Assembly: GCF_003952505.1 (NCBI RefSeq)
Contig: NZ_CP034450.1
Location: forward strand, 3,348,001-3,412,000
Source: Mesorhizobium sp. M4B.F.Ca.ET.058.02.1.1
Lineage (GTDB): Bacteria > Pseudomonadota > Alphaproteobacteria > Rhizobiales > Rhizobiaceae
Direction of reading: 5' to 3'
DNA: 64,000 nucleotides
Position 1 is the stretch's first letter; each line of letters begins with the position of its first letter. The notes beneath the pieces were generated by a model. The model worked only from the letters and a program-made list of their open reading frames with translations. It made no database searches and had not been told where the DNA came from. Below, in pieces: positions 34,576 through 42,980 of this stretch. The position numbers and the translations under genes were made by a program.

Positions 34576-35580
34576 TCAGTAGGCTTCCAGCGGCCGGCTC
34601 TGGCTTACGATCATCGCGCCGATGGCGTCGGTGTTCTCAGGCGTCGACTGGAAACCCATCGCCGCTTCCTGCGGCGCGCTCGGCACCGAGGTGATGTAGC
34701 GGCTGTTCAAGGTGCCGCCGAAACGCGAGGCATCCGGCTCCGCCATCGGCTCCTGCATCGCCACCACAACCGGCTTCGCCGCGACACGACCGGCCTTCGA
34801 CGCAGGCGCAACGGCGGCGGTCATGTAGGTTTGCTCAGCAGCAACGGTACCGGTTTTTGCCGTCCTGGCCGCGGATGCGGGCTCCACGGCAGCGGTCATC
34901 GAGGCCTGCTTGGCCGGGTCCGGATGGACGATCGTCTTGACCACCGGCTCCGCGGACGCCACGAGCACCGGGGCGGTAGCAGGCGCCGCCTGGCGCGGCG
35001 TGGCCGAGGCTACGGCGACCATCGGCTCGTCCGGCAGCGGCTGCCAGTTGCGGCCGCGCTTCTCGTAGAAGGCATTGCCGCCGGCGACCATCGTGTAGTG
35101 CATGTTCTTGTAGGGGAAGCGCAGGCCCGCGGTGTGGAAGAACATGGTGTTCTTGAGCTTGGCCTTGCGCTCGCCCTTGAGCACGGCGTCGGCGGCCTCC
35201 TCGACGTCGGGCATCGCCTTCGAATTCATCGGCCGGGTCATCACGCCGGGCGCGAACTGGCCTTTCTCGCCGACGACCTCGCAAATCGTGCTGCCGTGCT
35301 GGCCCGAGCGCAAACGGTTCATGACGACGGTGCCGACGGCGATCATGCCGTCGCGGCTCGACCGGTTGGATTCGAAGAACATCGCCCGCTCGAGGCACTC
35401 CCTGTCCTTCGGCGTGGCGCCGTAAGAGCGTGAGCTCAGGAAACTCGGCGTGATGGCATCGGTCAGCTTGGCCACCGACATACCGTGCGAAGTGGTCTGG
35501 CTGCAGCCGGCCAGAAGCAAGGGGGAAGTGACAATGCCGAGCAACAGCAGCGGCGTCTTCCATCGCGTCGCGATCAACAA
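34576..35580 (-). CDS. Cell wall hydrolase, SleB (Hydrolase_2) family lipoprotein
   Basis: 334 aa. The signal ends in lipobox LLAGC (~Cys26). The SleB-like catalytic domain occupies about residues 55-180 (ECLERAMFFESNRSSRDGMIAVGTVVMNR, ICEVVGEKGQFAPGVMT, and TMFFHTAGLRFPYKNMHYT). A long Ala/Pro/Val-rich low-complexity tail follows. The enzyme probably cleaves peptidoglycan; no sporulation is implied, since the family is common in non-spore-forming alphaproteobacteria. There is no ATG at the 5' end. The TTG at 35580 (or the next TTG) has a GAGG site 5-6 nt upstream. It interrupts the usual ybaB-recR adjacency. Confidence 0.85.
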   Translation of the reverse strand: MLIATRWKTPLLLLGIVTSPLLLAGCSQTTSHGMSVAKLTDAITPSFLSSRSYGATPKDRECLERAMFFESNRSSRDGMIAVGTVVMNRLRSGQHGSTICEVVGEKGQFAPGVMTRPMNSKAMPDVEEAADAVLKGERKAKLKNTMFFHTAGLRFPYKNMHYTMVAGGNAFYEKRGRNWQPLPDEPMVAVASATPRQAAPATAPVLVASAEPVVKTIVHPDPAKQASMTAAVEPASAARTAKTGTVAAEQTYMTAAVAPASKAGRVAAKPVVVAMQEPMAEPDASRFGGTLNSRYITSVPSAPQEAAMGFQSTPENTDAIGAMIVSQSRPLEAY

Positions 35581-35794
35581 AAAAGCCTCATTTCCAGATG
35601 CCAGCCCGCCCCGAGATGTGGCAAGAATGAGACTCTTAAAGGCAAAAAGATGGCTAAAGGATTAGCATTCGTGCAGCATAGGTAAAACTTTATGAATGGC
35701 TGGAAATGACCTCGTGAACAAAGCCGGGGAATGTCTTAACAACCACCCCGGTGTCCGATTTCCATTCATAATCAATTAACTGGCGGCAGCCGGC

Positions 35795-36118
35795 TCAGAA
35801 CGGCAATTTCATTCCAGGCGGGATCGGCAAGCCTGCCGTGAGCGCCTTGGTCTTTTCCTGCATGACCTGCTCGACCTTATTTTTGGCGTCATTGTGAGCG
35901 GCGAGAATTAGGTCCTCGAGAATCTCGGCCTCGTCCTCCTTGAACAGCGACGGATCGATCTTCAGCACCTTCATCTCGAACTTGCCGGTCAGTGTCACGC
36001 TGACCAGGCCGCCGCCGGCCTGACCGGTTGCTTCGAGCGTGGCGATCTCATCTTGCATGGCCTGGAACTTGGCCTGCATTTCCTTCGCTTTGCCCATAAG
36101 GCCGAGCAGATCCTTCAT
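35795..36118 (-). CDS. ybaB: YbaB/EbfC family nucleoid-associated protein
   Basis: 107 aa, start ATG 36118 after an AGAGGAC site. The conserved pattern [19 protein letters not shown], then [20 protein letters not shown] and the C-terminal [12 protein letters not shown] is typical. YbaB dimers bind DNA and are linked to recombination repair through the dnaX-ybaB-recR association. dnaX lies 76 nt upstream, with repeat copy C between them. Confidence 0.94.
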   Translation of the reverse strand: MKDLLGLMGKAKEMQAKFQAMQDEIATLEATGQAGGGLVSVTLTGKFEMKVLKIDPSLFKEDEAEILEDLILAAHNDAKNKVEQVMQEKTKALTAGLPIPPGMKLPF

Positions 36119-36145
36119 CCCAATGTCCTCTTCAGTTCTTTGTTG

Positions 36146-36195
36146 GAGCATGATCTTGTCCGAAAACCGGTTCCCTCTTTTTCGGGATCATACTC
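36146..36195. repeat. 50-bp palindromic repeat, copy C (abutting the dnaX stop codon)
   Basis: GAGCATGATC...GATCATACTC with interior CCGAAAACCGGTTCCC, homologous to copies A and B and in the same orientation. Its end overlaps by one base the TAG stop of dnaX (36197-36195). It is placed between cotranscribed dnaX and ybaB. Confidence 0.85.
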
Positions 36196-38009
36196 TAGAT
36201 TTCGTCGTCATCGGCCGCCGGCTCGACCGGCAGGTCGGCCTCGGCCTCTTCCACTTCCGGCATGTCCGGAATGCGCACGTCAATGATCTTGGCGCCTGGG
36301 AAGCGGGCGAGGATGGCGGCGACCGTCGGGTCGCTCTTGGCGTCGAGGAAGGCGGTCTCGCGCTTCGTCGTTTCCATCTCGGCAAGAGTCTGGCCGCCAT
36401 CTTCCTTCGACAGCGACACCAGCCAGTTGCGGCCTGTCCAGGCGCGCAGCTTGGCGGTCAGGTCGTTGAGCAGCATCTTCGGCGCGTCTTCGGTCAGGCT
36501 GACGTCGAGGCGGCCGGGCTCGACGCGCACCAGCCGCACGCAGCGCTTGATCAAAACCTTGAAGGCGATGTCGCGATTGGAATCGGCAAGGGCGGCAATG
36601 TCGGCCAGCGACTTGACCGGAACAGCGGGCGCTTCGACGACCGGTTCCGGTGCCGGGACGAAGGCAGTAGGCACGGGCTGCGCCTCGACCAGCCGCATCG
36701 TCTGCGAGCCGCCGCTGGCCGAAGGCATGCGCGCCTGCGCCACGGCGCTTGCGCCGCCATTGCCCGGGCTTGCTGGGGCCCCGTTGGCGCGCGGCGCGCC
36801 ATTCGGAACCGGCGAAGCGCCTTCCAGCGACTTCAGCGCCTCGTCCAGCGTCGGCAGGTCGGCAGCATGCGCGAGCCGGATCAGCACCATCTCGGCAGCG
36901 CTCACCGGCCGGTTCGAAGACTGCACCTCGGGAATGCCCTTCAGCAGCATCTGCCATGTCCTGGACAGCACGCGCACCGACAGCGTCCTGGCGAAATCGC
37001 CGCCGCGCCGGCGTTCATCCTCCGACAGCGAAGCATCGTCGGCGGCCGTCGGCACGAAGCGCAGCCTGGTGACGAGATGATTGAATTCGGCAAGGTCGGT
37101 CAGCACCGCGGCCGGATCGGCGCCGGTGTCGTACTGGGCGCGGAATTCGGCCAATGCCGCCGCGACGTCGCCCTTCATGACATGCTCGAACAGGTCGACG
37201 ATGCGGGCGCGGTCGGCGAGGCCGAGCATGGCGCGCACCGCCTCGGCGCTGACCGCGCCGCTGCCATGGGCGATCGCCTGGTCGAGGATGGAGAGTGAAT
37301 CGCGCGCCGAGCCTTCGGCGGCGCGCGCGATCATCGCCAGCGCGTCGTCGTCGACCGAAATGCCTTCCTTGGCGGAGATCGCTGACAGGTGCGCGACCAG
37401 GGCGCCGGCATCGATGCGTCTCAGGTCGAAGCGCTGGCAGCGCGACAGGACTGTGATCGGCACCTTGCGGATCTCGGTGGTCGCGAAGATGAATTTGACG
37501 TGCGGTGGCGGCTCTTCGAGCGTCTTCAGCAGGCCGTTGAAGGCCTGGGTGGAGAGCATGTGCACTTCGTCGATGATGTAGACCTTGTAGCGGGCCGAGA
37601 CCGGCGCGTAGCGCACGCGCTCGATGATGTCGCGGATGTCGTCGATGCCGGTGTGCGAGGCGGCGTCCATCTCGATGACATCGACATGACGTCCTTCCAT
37701 GATCGCCTGGCAATGCTCGCCGGGGATGGAAAGATCGACCGAAGGCTGGTCGACGGTGGCGGTCTTGTAGTTCAGCGCCCGGGCCAGGATGCGGGCCGTG
37801 GTCGTCTTGCCGACACCTCGGACGCCGGTCAGCATCCAGGCCTGGGCGATGCGGCCGGAGGCGAAGGCATTGGTCAACGTGCGGACCATCGGTTCCTGGC
37901 CGATCAGCTCGGAGAAATTCGAAGGGCGGTATTTGCGCGCCAGAACGCGATAGGCGCCAGCCTTGCCTGTCCCCAGGCTTTCCGCCCCCGAATTTCCGGC
38001 TTCGCTCAT
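36195..38009 (-). CDS. dnaX: DNA polymerase III subunit gamma/tau
   Basis: 604 aa clamp-loader ATPase. The start is MSEAGNSGAES; a conserved AYRVLARKYRPSNFSELIGQ leads into Walker A GVRGVGKTTT, then IIDEVHMLS, sensor FATTEIRKVP and ILSRCQRFDLRRI-like VLSRCQRFDLRR. A Pro/Ala-rich linker (~residues 395-450) precedes the tau C-terminus, which would contact the polymerase. The zinc-module cysteines found in E. coli are absent apart from Cys in GEHCQAIMEGRHVDVIEMDA. No obvious slippery A-run for gamma production was noticed. It lies downstream of the SRP RNA gene and upstream of ybaB. Confidence 0.96.
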   Translation of the reverse strand: MSEAGNSGAESLGTGKAGAYRVLARKYRPSNFSELIGQEPMVRTLTNAFASGRIAQAWMLTGVRGVGKTTTARILARALNYKTATVDQPSVDLSIPGEHCQAIMEGRHVDVIEMDAASHTGIDDIRDIIERVRYAPVSARYKVYIIDEVHMLSTQAFNGLLKTLEEPPPHVKFIFATTEIRKVPITVLSRCQRFDLRRIDAGALVAHLSAISAKEGISVDDDALAMIARAAEGSARDSLSILDQAIAHGSGAVSAEAVRAMLGLADRARIVDLFEHVMKGDVAAALAEFRAQYDTGADPAAVLTDLAEFNHLVTRLRFVPTAADDASLSEDERRRGGDFARTLSVRVLSRTWQMLLKGIPEVQSSNRPVSAAEMVLIRLAHAADLPTLDEALKSLEGASPVPNGAPRANGAPASPGNGGASAVAQARMPSASGGSQTMRLVEAQPVPTAFVPAPEPVVEAPAVPVKSLADIAALADSNRDIAFKVLIKRCVRLVRVEPGRLDVSLTEDAPKMLLNDLTAKLRAWTGRNWLVSLSKEDGGQTLAEMETTKRETAFLDAKSDPTVAAILARFPGAKIIDVRIPDMPEVEEAEADLPVEPAADDDEI

Positions 38010-38116
38010 TCGCCGTCAAAGCTCCCAGGACCGCGACGGAAGGCGGCCGTTTCCTGCGCATAGTTTCGCCCGCACGGCTTGACGCCGTCAATGTCGCGAA
38101 AGAAAGGCGAAGAGGT

Positions 38117-38212
38117 GGGAGGCTGGAACAATGACCCGTTCCGGGCTCGTTAGGGCTGCTTCCTTCCGGACCTGACCCGGTTGGCGAGTGGATCGTCCAC
38201 CACCAACCTCCC
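38117..38212 (-). ncRNA. ffs: Signal recognition particle RNA (4.5S, small bacterial type)
   Basis: On the minus strand the conserved SRP core GGTCAGGTCCGGAAGGAAGCAGCC is plain, comprising the symmetric loop and GGAA tetraloop bound by Ffh. GGGAGG at the 5' end (38212-38207) pairs with CCTCCC at the 3' end (38122-38117), fixing a length of about 96 nt. A pyrimidine-rich CTTTCTTTC follows downstream. Its placement just upstream of dnaX is usual for rhizobia. The remaining parts of this 402-bp gap between dnaX and the HIT gene (38010-38116 and 38213-38411) show no other feature. Confidence 0.95.
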
Positions 38213-38411
38213 GGCCTCCATATCGGCAATTCGACGATGAAATGCAAGGGCGGAGCGGAATCGGCGGCGCCGGTCGTGCGCGGCGTACTGGCGGGCGCGT
38301 CTTCAAATCCGCAATACCGGCCAATGATTCGCTTGCAGCCCCTCTGCAGCCGCTCTAGCGTTCATCGGTCAAAAAGACGGTGCAAAGTCCAAAAAAGTGA
38401 GGGAAACGCCA

Positions 38412-38831
38412 ATGCTGCCGGGCCTCAAGGCCGGATTCACGCTCGACGCCAGGCTGGAGGCGGACAGCGAGCAGCTGATGTGGCTCGGCCTGTGCGAACT
38501 CAGGCTGATGAACGACTGCCGCTGGCCATGGCTCATCCTGGTGCCGCAGCGGCCGGGCGTGGAGGAAATCCATGACCTGACGCCGCTCGACCAGGCGATG
38601 CTGACCTTCGAGACCAACATGGTGGCGCAAGCGCTGAAGAAGGCGACAGGCTGCACCAAGATCAATACCGGCGCGCTGGGCAACATCGTGCGGCAGCTGC
38701 ACATCCACGTCATCGCGCGCTCGGAAGGCGATCCGGCATGGCCGGGGCCGGTCTGGGGACATGGCCTGCGCGAACCCTACAGTAATTCCGAGATCCGCCG
38801 GTTTGCCGAAACGATCAAGGCGGCGCTATAA
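38412..38831 (+). CDS. HIT domain protein
   Basis: 139 aa. The histidine triad appears as QLHIHVIARSEGD (HxHxH-like with a Val/Ala variation), within a compact HIT fold (WLILVPQRPGVEEIHDLTP, TKINTGALGNIVRQLH). Such proteins hydrolyse or transfer nucleotides from nucleoside phosphoramidates or dinucleotides. ATG 38412 is preceded by GAGGGA; a GTG 15 nt upstream is less likely. It is followed 32 nt later by nudC, so both probably belong to one nucleotide-housekeeping unit. Confidence 0.88.
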   Translation: MLPGLKAGFTLDARLEADSEQLMWLGLCELRLMNDCRWPWLILVPQRPGVEEIHDLTPLDQAMLTFETNMVAQALKKATGCTKINTGALGNIVRQLHIHVIARSEGDPAWPGPVWGHGLREPYSNSEIRRFAETIKAAL

Positions 38832-38863
38832 GCTGACCCGTGTCCATAAAGCTCTGAGTCCCC

Positions 38864-39805
38864 ATGCCCTTCCGCCTGTTTGACGCACCCTTGCGGGAGC
38901 CCAGCCAGTTCGTCGGCTTCGCCGGCAACCAGATCGACCGGCAATCGGAGACCCGCGCCGACGATTCCGTCGAGCAGGCGCTCGCCGATCCCTCGACGCG
39001 GCTGCTGCTGATGCATGGCGGCCGGCTCTATCTGAAACATGAGGACGGCAGCTTCGACCCCTGGTTCGGCGCAACCGAAAGCAAAGCCTTCGACGTCTCG
39101 CTCGACCGCGGCGTGCTGCTCGGCTTTTCCGAGGCCGGCCCCGTGCTGGCGGTGCCAGCGGGCGTTGAGCCGGAGCAGCTTCCCGAGACCATCAAGGCGA
39201 TCGACTACCGGTCCGTCTACATGCAAGGCCTGATCGACGAGGCGGCGGCCGGCGCGCTGGCGCAAGGGGCGGCCCTTCTTGCCTGGCACGCCAGCCACGC
39301 CTTCTGCAGCAAATGCGGCAGCCGTTCGGAAATGCGCGCCGGCGGCTACAGGCGGCACTGCCCGGCCTGCGGCACCGACCATTTTCCACGGACTGATCCG
39401 GTGGCGATCATGCTGACGGTGACGGCGGACAAGTGCCTGCTCGGGCGTGGCCGTCATTTCGGGCCTGGCATGTATTCAGCGCTGGCGGGCTTCATCGAGC
39501 CGGGCGAGACGATCGAGGCGGCGGTGCGCCGCGAGACGCTGGAGGAGGCCGGCATCCAGCTTGGCCGCGTCGTCTACCACGCCAGCCAGCCCTGGCCTTT
39601 CCCCTATTCGCTGATGATCGGGTGCTTCGGCGAGCCGCTCAACGACGACATCCAGGCCGACCTCAACGAGTTGGAAGACTGCCGGTGGTTTTTGCGCGAC
39701 GAGGTGCGCCTGATGCTGGACAGGGCGCATCCCGGCAATCTGGTCACGCCGCCCAAGGGTGCGATCGCGCACCATCTCATCCGCGCCTGGGTCGATGCCG
39801 AATAG
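38864..39805 (+). CDS. nudC: NAD+ diphosphatase NudC
   Basis: 313 aa. An N-terminal domain is followed by a four-cysteine zinc ribbon (CSKC about residue 146, CPAC about 166). The Nudix box GFIEPGETIEAAVRRETLEEAGI follows at about 206-228, and then the NudC-specific SQPWPFPYSLM. The enzyme cleaves NAD(H) and removes NAD caps from RNA 5' ends in the cytoplasm. It is cotranscribed with the HIT gene and the Dabb gene (21-nt gap after nudC). Confidence 0.95.
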   Translation: MPFRLFDAPLREPSQFVGFAGNQIDRQSETRADDSVEQALADPSTRLLLMHGGRLYLKHEDGSFDPWFGATESKAFDVSLDRGVLLGFSEAGPVLAVPAGVEPEQLPETIKAIDYRSVYMQGLIDEAAAGALAQGAALLAWHASHAFCSKCGSRSEMRAGGYRRHCPACGTDHFPRTDPVAIMLTVTADKCLLGRGRHFGPGMYSALAGFIEPGETIEAAVRRETLEEAGIQLGRVVYHASQPWPFPYSLMIGCFGEPLNDDIQADLNELEDCRWFLRDEVRLMLDRAHPGNLVTPPKGAIAHHLIRAWVDAE

Positions 39806-39826
39806 CTGAATGAGGGAAAGCGAAAG

Positions 39827-40129
39827 ATGATCCGTCACACAGTCGTGTTCACGCTGAAGCATGCGCCGCATTCGCTGGAGGAAAAGCGCTTCCTCCATGA
39901 CGCCAGGAAGATCCTGACCGGGATCAAGGGTGTCACGCATTTCGAGCAGTTGCGGCAGGTCAGCCCCAAGAACGACTACCGCTTCGGCTTCTCGATGGAG
40001 TTCGCCGACCAGGCTGCCTACACAAGGTACAACGAGCACCCCGACCACGTCGCTTTTGTCCGCGATCGCTGGGTGCCCGAGGTCGAGGCGTTCATGGAGA
40101 TCGACTACGTGCCGCTCGGCTGGAGTTGA
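39827..40129 (+). CDS. Dabb (stress-response A/B barrel) domain protein
   Basis: 100 aa. It starts MIRHTVVFTLKHAPHSLEE, with ITHFEQLRQVS-like VTHFEQLRQVSPKNDYRFGFSMEF and the C-terminal HPDHVAFVRDRWVPEVEAFMEIDY. This is the dimeric alpha/beta barrel fold Dabb, found in plant stress proteins and bacterial enzymes of unknown activity. An AAAG-rich site precedes ATG 39827. It is the last gene of the HIT-nudC unit. Function is unassigned. Confidence 0.85.
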   Translation: MIRHTVVFTLKHAPHSLEEKRFLHDARKILTGIKGVTHFEQLRQVSPKNDYRFGFSMEFADQAAYTRYNEHPDHVAFVRDRWVPEVEAFMEIDYVPLGWS

Positions 40130-40239
40130 TATCCAGTCACTGCGAACGACCGCGTTCGATCCAGAGTGGCCATTGCGAAGCTATCGAGCACGAAACTCAC
40201 CTTCTGGCGGTCTTTGGAGAATGGTTTCGATCTCAGCCA

Positions 40240-41166
40240 TCACGGTCTCCGACAGCGGCCCAAATTCCATGGCCGCGGCGTTCTCGACAGCCTGCTCGGG
40301 GTTTTTGCGCCGGGGATGGGGTGAATGTTGCCACCTTTCGATAGCAGCCAGCACAAGGCACCCTGACCGAGCGTCCGCCCGCCAGCGGTGAGCAAATCGC
40401 GGATAGCATCAATCTGCTCTGTCAACTCGGAACGGGCGCGCGACGCTTCAAAATATACCTGCCAATCCGCGGGAACCGACCTGACGTCGTCTGGCGGAAC
40501 GGTCCGTCCATCCGAGAATTTGCCTGTTAGCACGCCCATGGCGAGTGGCGACCGGGTCAGCTGCGCCAAACCGTTATTATATGCGGCTTTGCACATTGAG
40601 GGTGCATCGAAGAAAACGTTCATCGAGTGCTGGACCGTTGAAAAGCCGCTCCGGTCAGCGAACGCCTGGACGCTTGATGGAAAGTCGGTGCTCCAGCCGT
40701 AGCTTCGAATGTCTCCGGCCCGAACAAGCTGCTCCAAGACCTCAAACGCCGGTTCCGCATGTTCGATCGAGAGATCGTTCAAGTGGAGCAACATCACGTC
40801 GATGCCGTCTCGGCCCAGTCGGCGAAGGCTCTCGCCAACCGACCAGCGCACATATTCGGGATCGAACCTAGAGCCAGTCATCTGGCGGGAGGCCGGATCG
40901 AAGGAATGGCCGAATTTCGACACGATAACTGCCTCCGAACGGCCTGAGAGCGCCTCGCCCAAAAGCTCCTCCGAGTGCCCGGCGCCATACACCGCCGACG
41001 TATCGAAGAGCCGAACTCCACCATCCCATGCCGCATGAATGGTTTTTACGGATTCGCGGTCGTCCGCGCCGGAATACCCGACCGGGGTCTCGCCTGACCA
41101 AAAGTGACCGCCGATTGCCCAGCAACCCATGCCAATGCGCGATCCCAAGTGAATTTTCGCTGCCAT
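40240..41166 (-). CDS. Aldo/keto reductase with a C-terminal frameshift
   Basis: 308 aa as read. The AKR fold is clear: GMGCWAIGG, DTSAVYGAGHSEELLGEAL (catalytic Asp and Tyr), VIVSKFGHSF, DVMLLHLND and a C-terminal NADP-binding GNIHPIPGAKTP. After GAKTP the frame reads SRLSRTPRPWNLGRC and stops. In the next frame the sequence continues EQAVENAAAMEFGPL to a TAG at 40181, exactly the expected AKR C-terminus. A one-base deletion in the GGGG run near 40298 explains this. It is divergent from the adjacent LysR gene. Either the gene is damaged, the tail is dispensable, or the base is a sequence error. Confidence 0.85.
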   Translation of the reverse strand: MAAKIHLGSRIGMGCWAIGGHFWSGETPVGYSGADDRESVKTIHAAWDGGVRLFDTSAVYGAGHSEELLGEALSGRSEAVIVSKFGHSFDPASRQMTGSRFDPEYVRWSVGESLRRLGRDGIDVMLLHLNDLSIEHAEPAFEVLEQLVRAGDIRSYGWSTDFPSSVQAFADRSGFSTVQHSMNVFFDAPSMCKAAYNNGLAQLTRSPLAMGVLTGKFSDGRTVPPDDVRSVPADWQVYFEASRARSELTEQIDAIRDLLTAGGRTLGQGALCWLLSKGGNIHPIPGAKTPSRLSRTPRPWNLGRCRRP

Positions 41167-41197
41167 AAAATATGTTCTCCGCTGGCTGTCCGGTCTT

Positions 41198-41213
41198 GAT
41201 ATGGCGCCAGATC
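41198..41213. promoter_or_regulatory. Near-palindromic candidate LysR operator
   Basis: GATATGGCGCCAGATC, 16 bp, is palindromic apart from one mismatched pair. It is centred in the 87-bp divergent intergenic region between the aldo/keto reductase and LysR genes, where a LysR-type regulator normally binds. Confidence 0.4.
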
Positions 41214-41253
41214 AATCTCAGATGGGAGTCTTCAAAAATGAAGAGGGTTTTGC

Positions 41254-42096
41254 ATGAATGAAATGACTGTCGACTGGTCGGATCTGAGAATCTTTCTGGC
41301 AGTCGCGCGCGATGGAAGCCTTTCATCCGCAGCGAAGGCTGTCGGCCAGAGTGCGGCAACGCTGAGCCGACATATCGTCGATCTTGAGCGGGCGTTGGGC
41401 GCCGAGTTGTTCTCTCGACTGCCATCCGGCTACGAGTTGACCGCAGCAGGTCGAGCGCTGACATCCCAGGCGGAGACCATTGAGCAGCGGTTCCTTGATA
41501 TCACAAGGGCGTTTTCACGACGAAACGCGTCGGCGCCCATCCGTGTGTCCGCGGGCACCTGGATGACGTGGTACCTGGCCCGCAACATTGAGAAACTGGG
41601 CGTGACCGACCGGAGTATCGTCTTCAGCGCCGTTGAGGAGGTGCAGAACATCGGCAGGCGCGAGGCGTTGATCGGGATTCGAAATCGCAGGCCGTCCGAG
41701 CCAGGACTCGCGGCTCGCAGGACAAAGACCGTAGCATTTGCTCCCTATTCACACCCGAATGCCGTTCGAAAATCTGATTGGATCGCGGCTACGGTGAACA
41801 CACCATCAGCAATCTGGGTGCGCGCCAACAAACGAGATCAAATCCGCTTTGAGGTCACTCAGCCGCGCTCACTCCTTGACCTCGCGCTTGCTGGCGCTGG
41901 CCATGTGGTGCTGCCCTGTTTCGTTGGCGACGCCCACACCGATCTGGTTCGCACGGATGACGTGATCGAGGAACTGTCACATGAACAATGGCTGGTGGTG
42001 CACGGCGATGATCGCAAGTTGCCGGAGGTGCGCGCGACGATCGACAAGATCGCACGGCTGATTGGCTCGGATCGAGCCTTCGACACCAAGCGTTGA
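41254..42096 (+). CDS. LysR-family transcriptional regulator
   Basis: 280 aa. The N-terminal winged HTH is clear: DLRIFLAVARDGSLSSAAKA, then VGQSAATLSRHIVDLERALG and LFSRLPSGYELTAAGRALT. The effector domain (~residues 90-280) is shorter and more divergent than usual. ATG 41254 follows AGAGGG. It is divergently arranged with the aldo/keto reductase gene, the classical LysR-target arrangement, and convergent with pheA (10-nt gap). Codon use seems less GC-biased than in surrounding genes, which suggests acquisition together with the reductase. Confidence 0.9.
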   Translation: MNEMTVDWSDLRIFLAVARDGSLSSAAKAVGQSAATLSRHIVDLERALGAELFSRLPSGYELTAAGRALTSQAETIEQRFLDITRAFSRRNASAPIRVSAGTWMTWYLARNIEKLGVTDRSIVFSAVEEVQNIGRREALIGIRNRRPSEPGLAARRTKTVAFAPYSHPNAVRKSDWIAATVNTPSAIWVRANKRDQIRFEVTQPRSLLDLALAGAGHVVLPCFVGDAHTDLVRTDDVIEELSHEQWLVVHGDDRKLPEVRATIDKIARLIGSDRAFDTKR

Positions 42097-42106
42097 AACG
42101 AGAGTG

Positions 42107-42970
42107 TTAGTCGGCCACCTTCCATTGCTCGCGCGACGCGCTTGCCGGATAGACGCCGAGGATGCGCATCTCACGCGAGAAGAAGCGCAGCTCGTCGAGC
42201 GCCAGCTTGACCAGCGGATCGTCCGGGTGACCCTCGATGTCGGCATAGAACAGCGTCGCGGTGAAGGCGCCGAGCTGGTAGCTCTCGAGCTTGGTCATGT
42301 TGATGCCGTTGGTGGCGAAGCCGCCCATCGCCTTGTAGAGCGCCGCCGGCACGTTGCGGACGCGGAAGATGAAGGTGGTCATCATCCTGGCGTCGGCCGA
42401 AGGGCGCTCGGCCCATTGCTTGTTCTTTGTCAGCACGACGAAGCGGGTTACGTTGCTGTCCGTGTCCTCGACGTTCTTCTCGATGATGTCGAGGCCGTAA
42501 AGCTCCGCTGCGAGCGCCGGCGCGAGCGCCGCCATGGTGCGGTCCTTGACCTCGGAGACCATCTTCGCCGAGCCCGCCGTGTCGCCGGCGACGACCGGCT
42601 TCCAGCCATTCTTGCGGATGTATTTGCGGCACTGGCCGAGCGCATGAATGTGGCTGTGCACGGTCTTGATCGCTTCGCGCTGCACCCCCGGCAGCACCAT
42701 CAACTGGAAATGGATCGGCAGGAAATATTCGCCGACGATGTGCAGCCGCGATTCCGGCAGGAGATGATGGATGTCGGCGACACGGCCGGCGATCGTGTTC
42801 TCGATCGGGATCATGGCGAGCTCGGCCTTGCCGGTCTCGACCGCGACGAAGGCATCCTCGAAGGTCGGGCACGGCAACGGCTCCATCGACGGGAACATGT
42901 TGCGGCAAGCAGTGTCGGAATTGGCGCCCGGCTCGCCCTGGAAGGATATTCTGTTGGTCTTTTCAGGCAT
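42107..42970 (-). CDS. pheA: Prephenate dehydratase PheA
   Basis: 287 aa monofunctional enzyme converting prephenate to phenylpyruvate in phenylalanine synthesis. ISFQGEPGANSDTACRNMFP at the start, IPIENTIAGRVADIHHLL and the catalytic TRF motif (DSNVTRFVVLTKN) mark the dehydratase domain. An ACT regulatory domain follows (FRVRNVPAALYKAMGGFATN, then GINMTKLES). The usual ESRP of the Phe-binding site reads ESYQ here. It lies 10 nt downstream of kdsB on the same strand. ATG 42970. Confidence 0.95.
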   Translation of the reverse strand: MPEKTNRISFQGEPGANSDTACRNMFPSMEPLPCPTFEDAFVAVETGKAELAMIPIENTIAGRVADIHHLLPESRLHIVGEYFLPIHFQLMVLPGVQREAIKTVHSHIHALGQCRKYIRKNGWKPVVAGDTAGSAKMVSEVKDRTMAALAPALAAELYGLDIIEKNVEDTDSNVTRFVVLTKNKQWAERPSADARMMTTFIFRVRNVPAALYKAMGGFATNGINMTKLESYQLGAFTATLFYADIEGHPDDPLVKLALDELRFFSREMRILGVYPASASREQWKVAD

Positions 42971-42980
42971 GCCTAATATC

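Noticed and set aside
34576..35580. Sporulation germination enzyme SleB
   Set aside because: The family is widespread in non-spore-forming alphaproteobacteria; no other spore genes are present.
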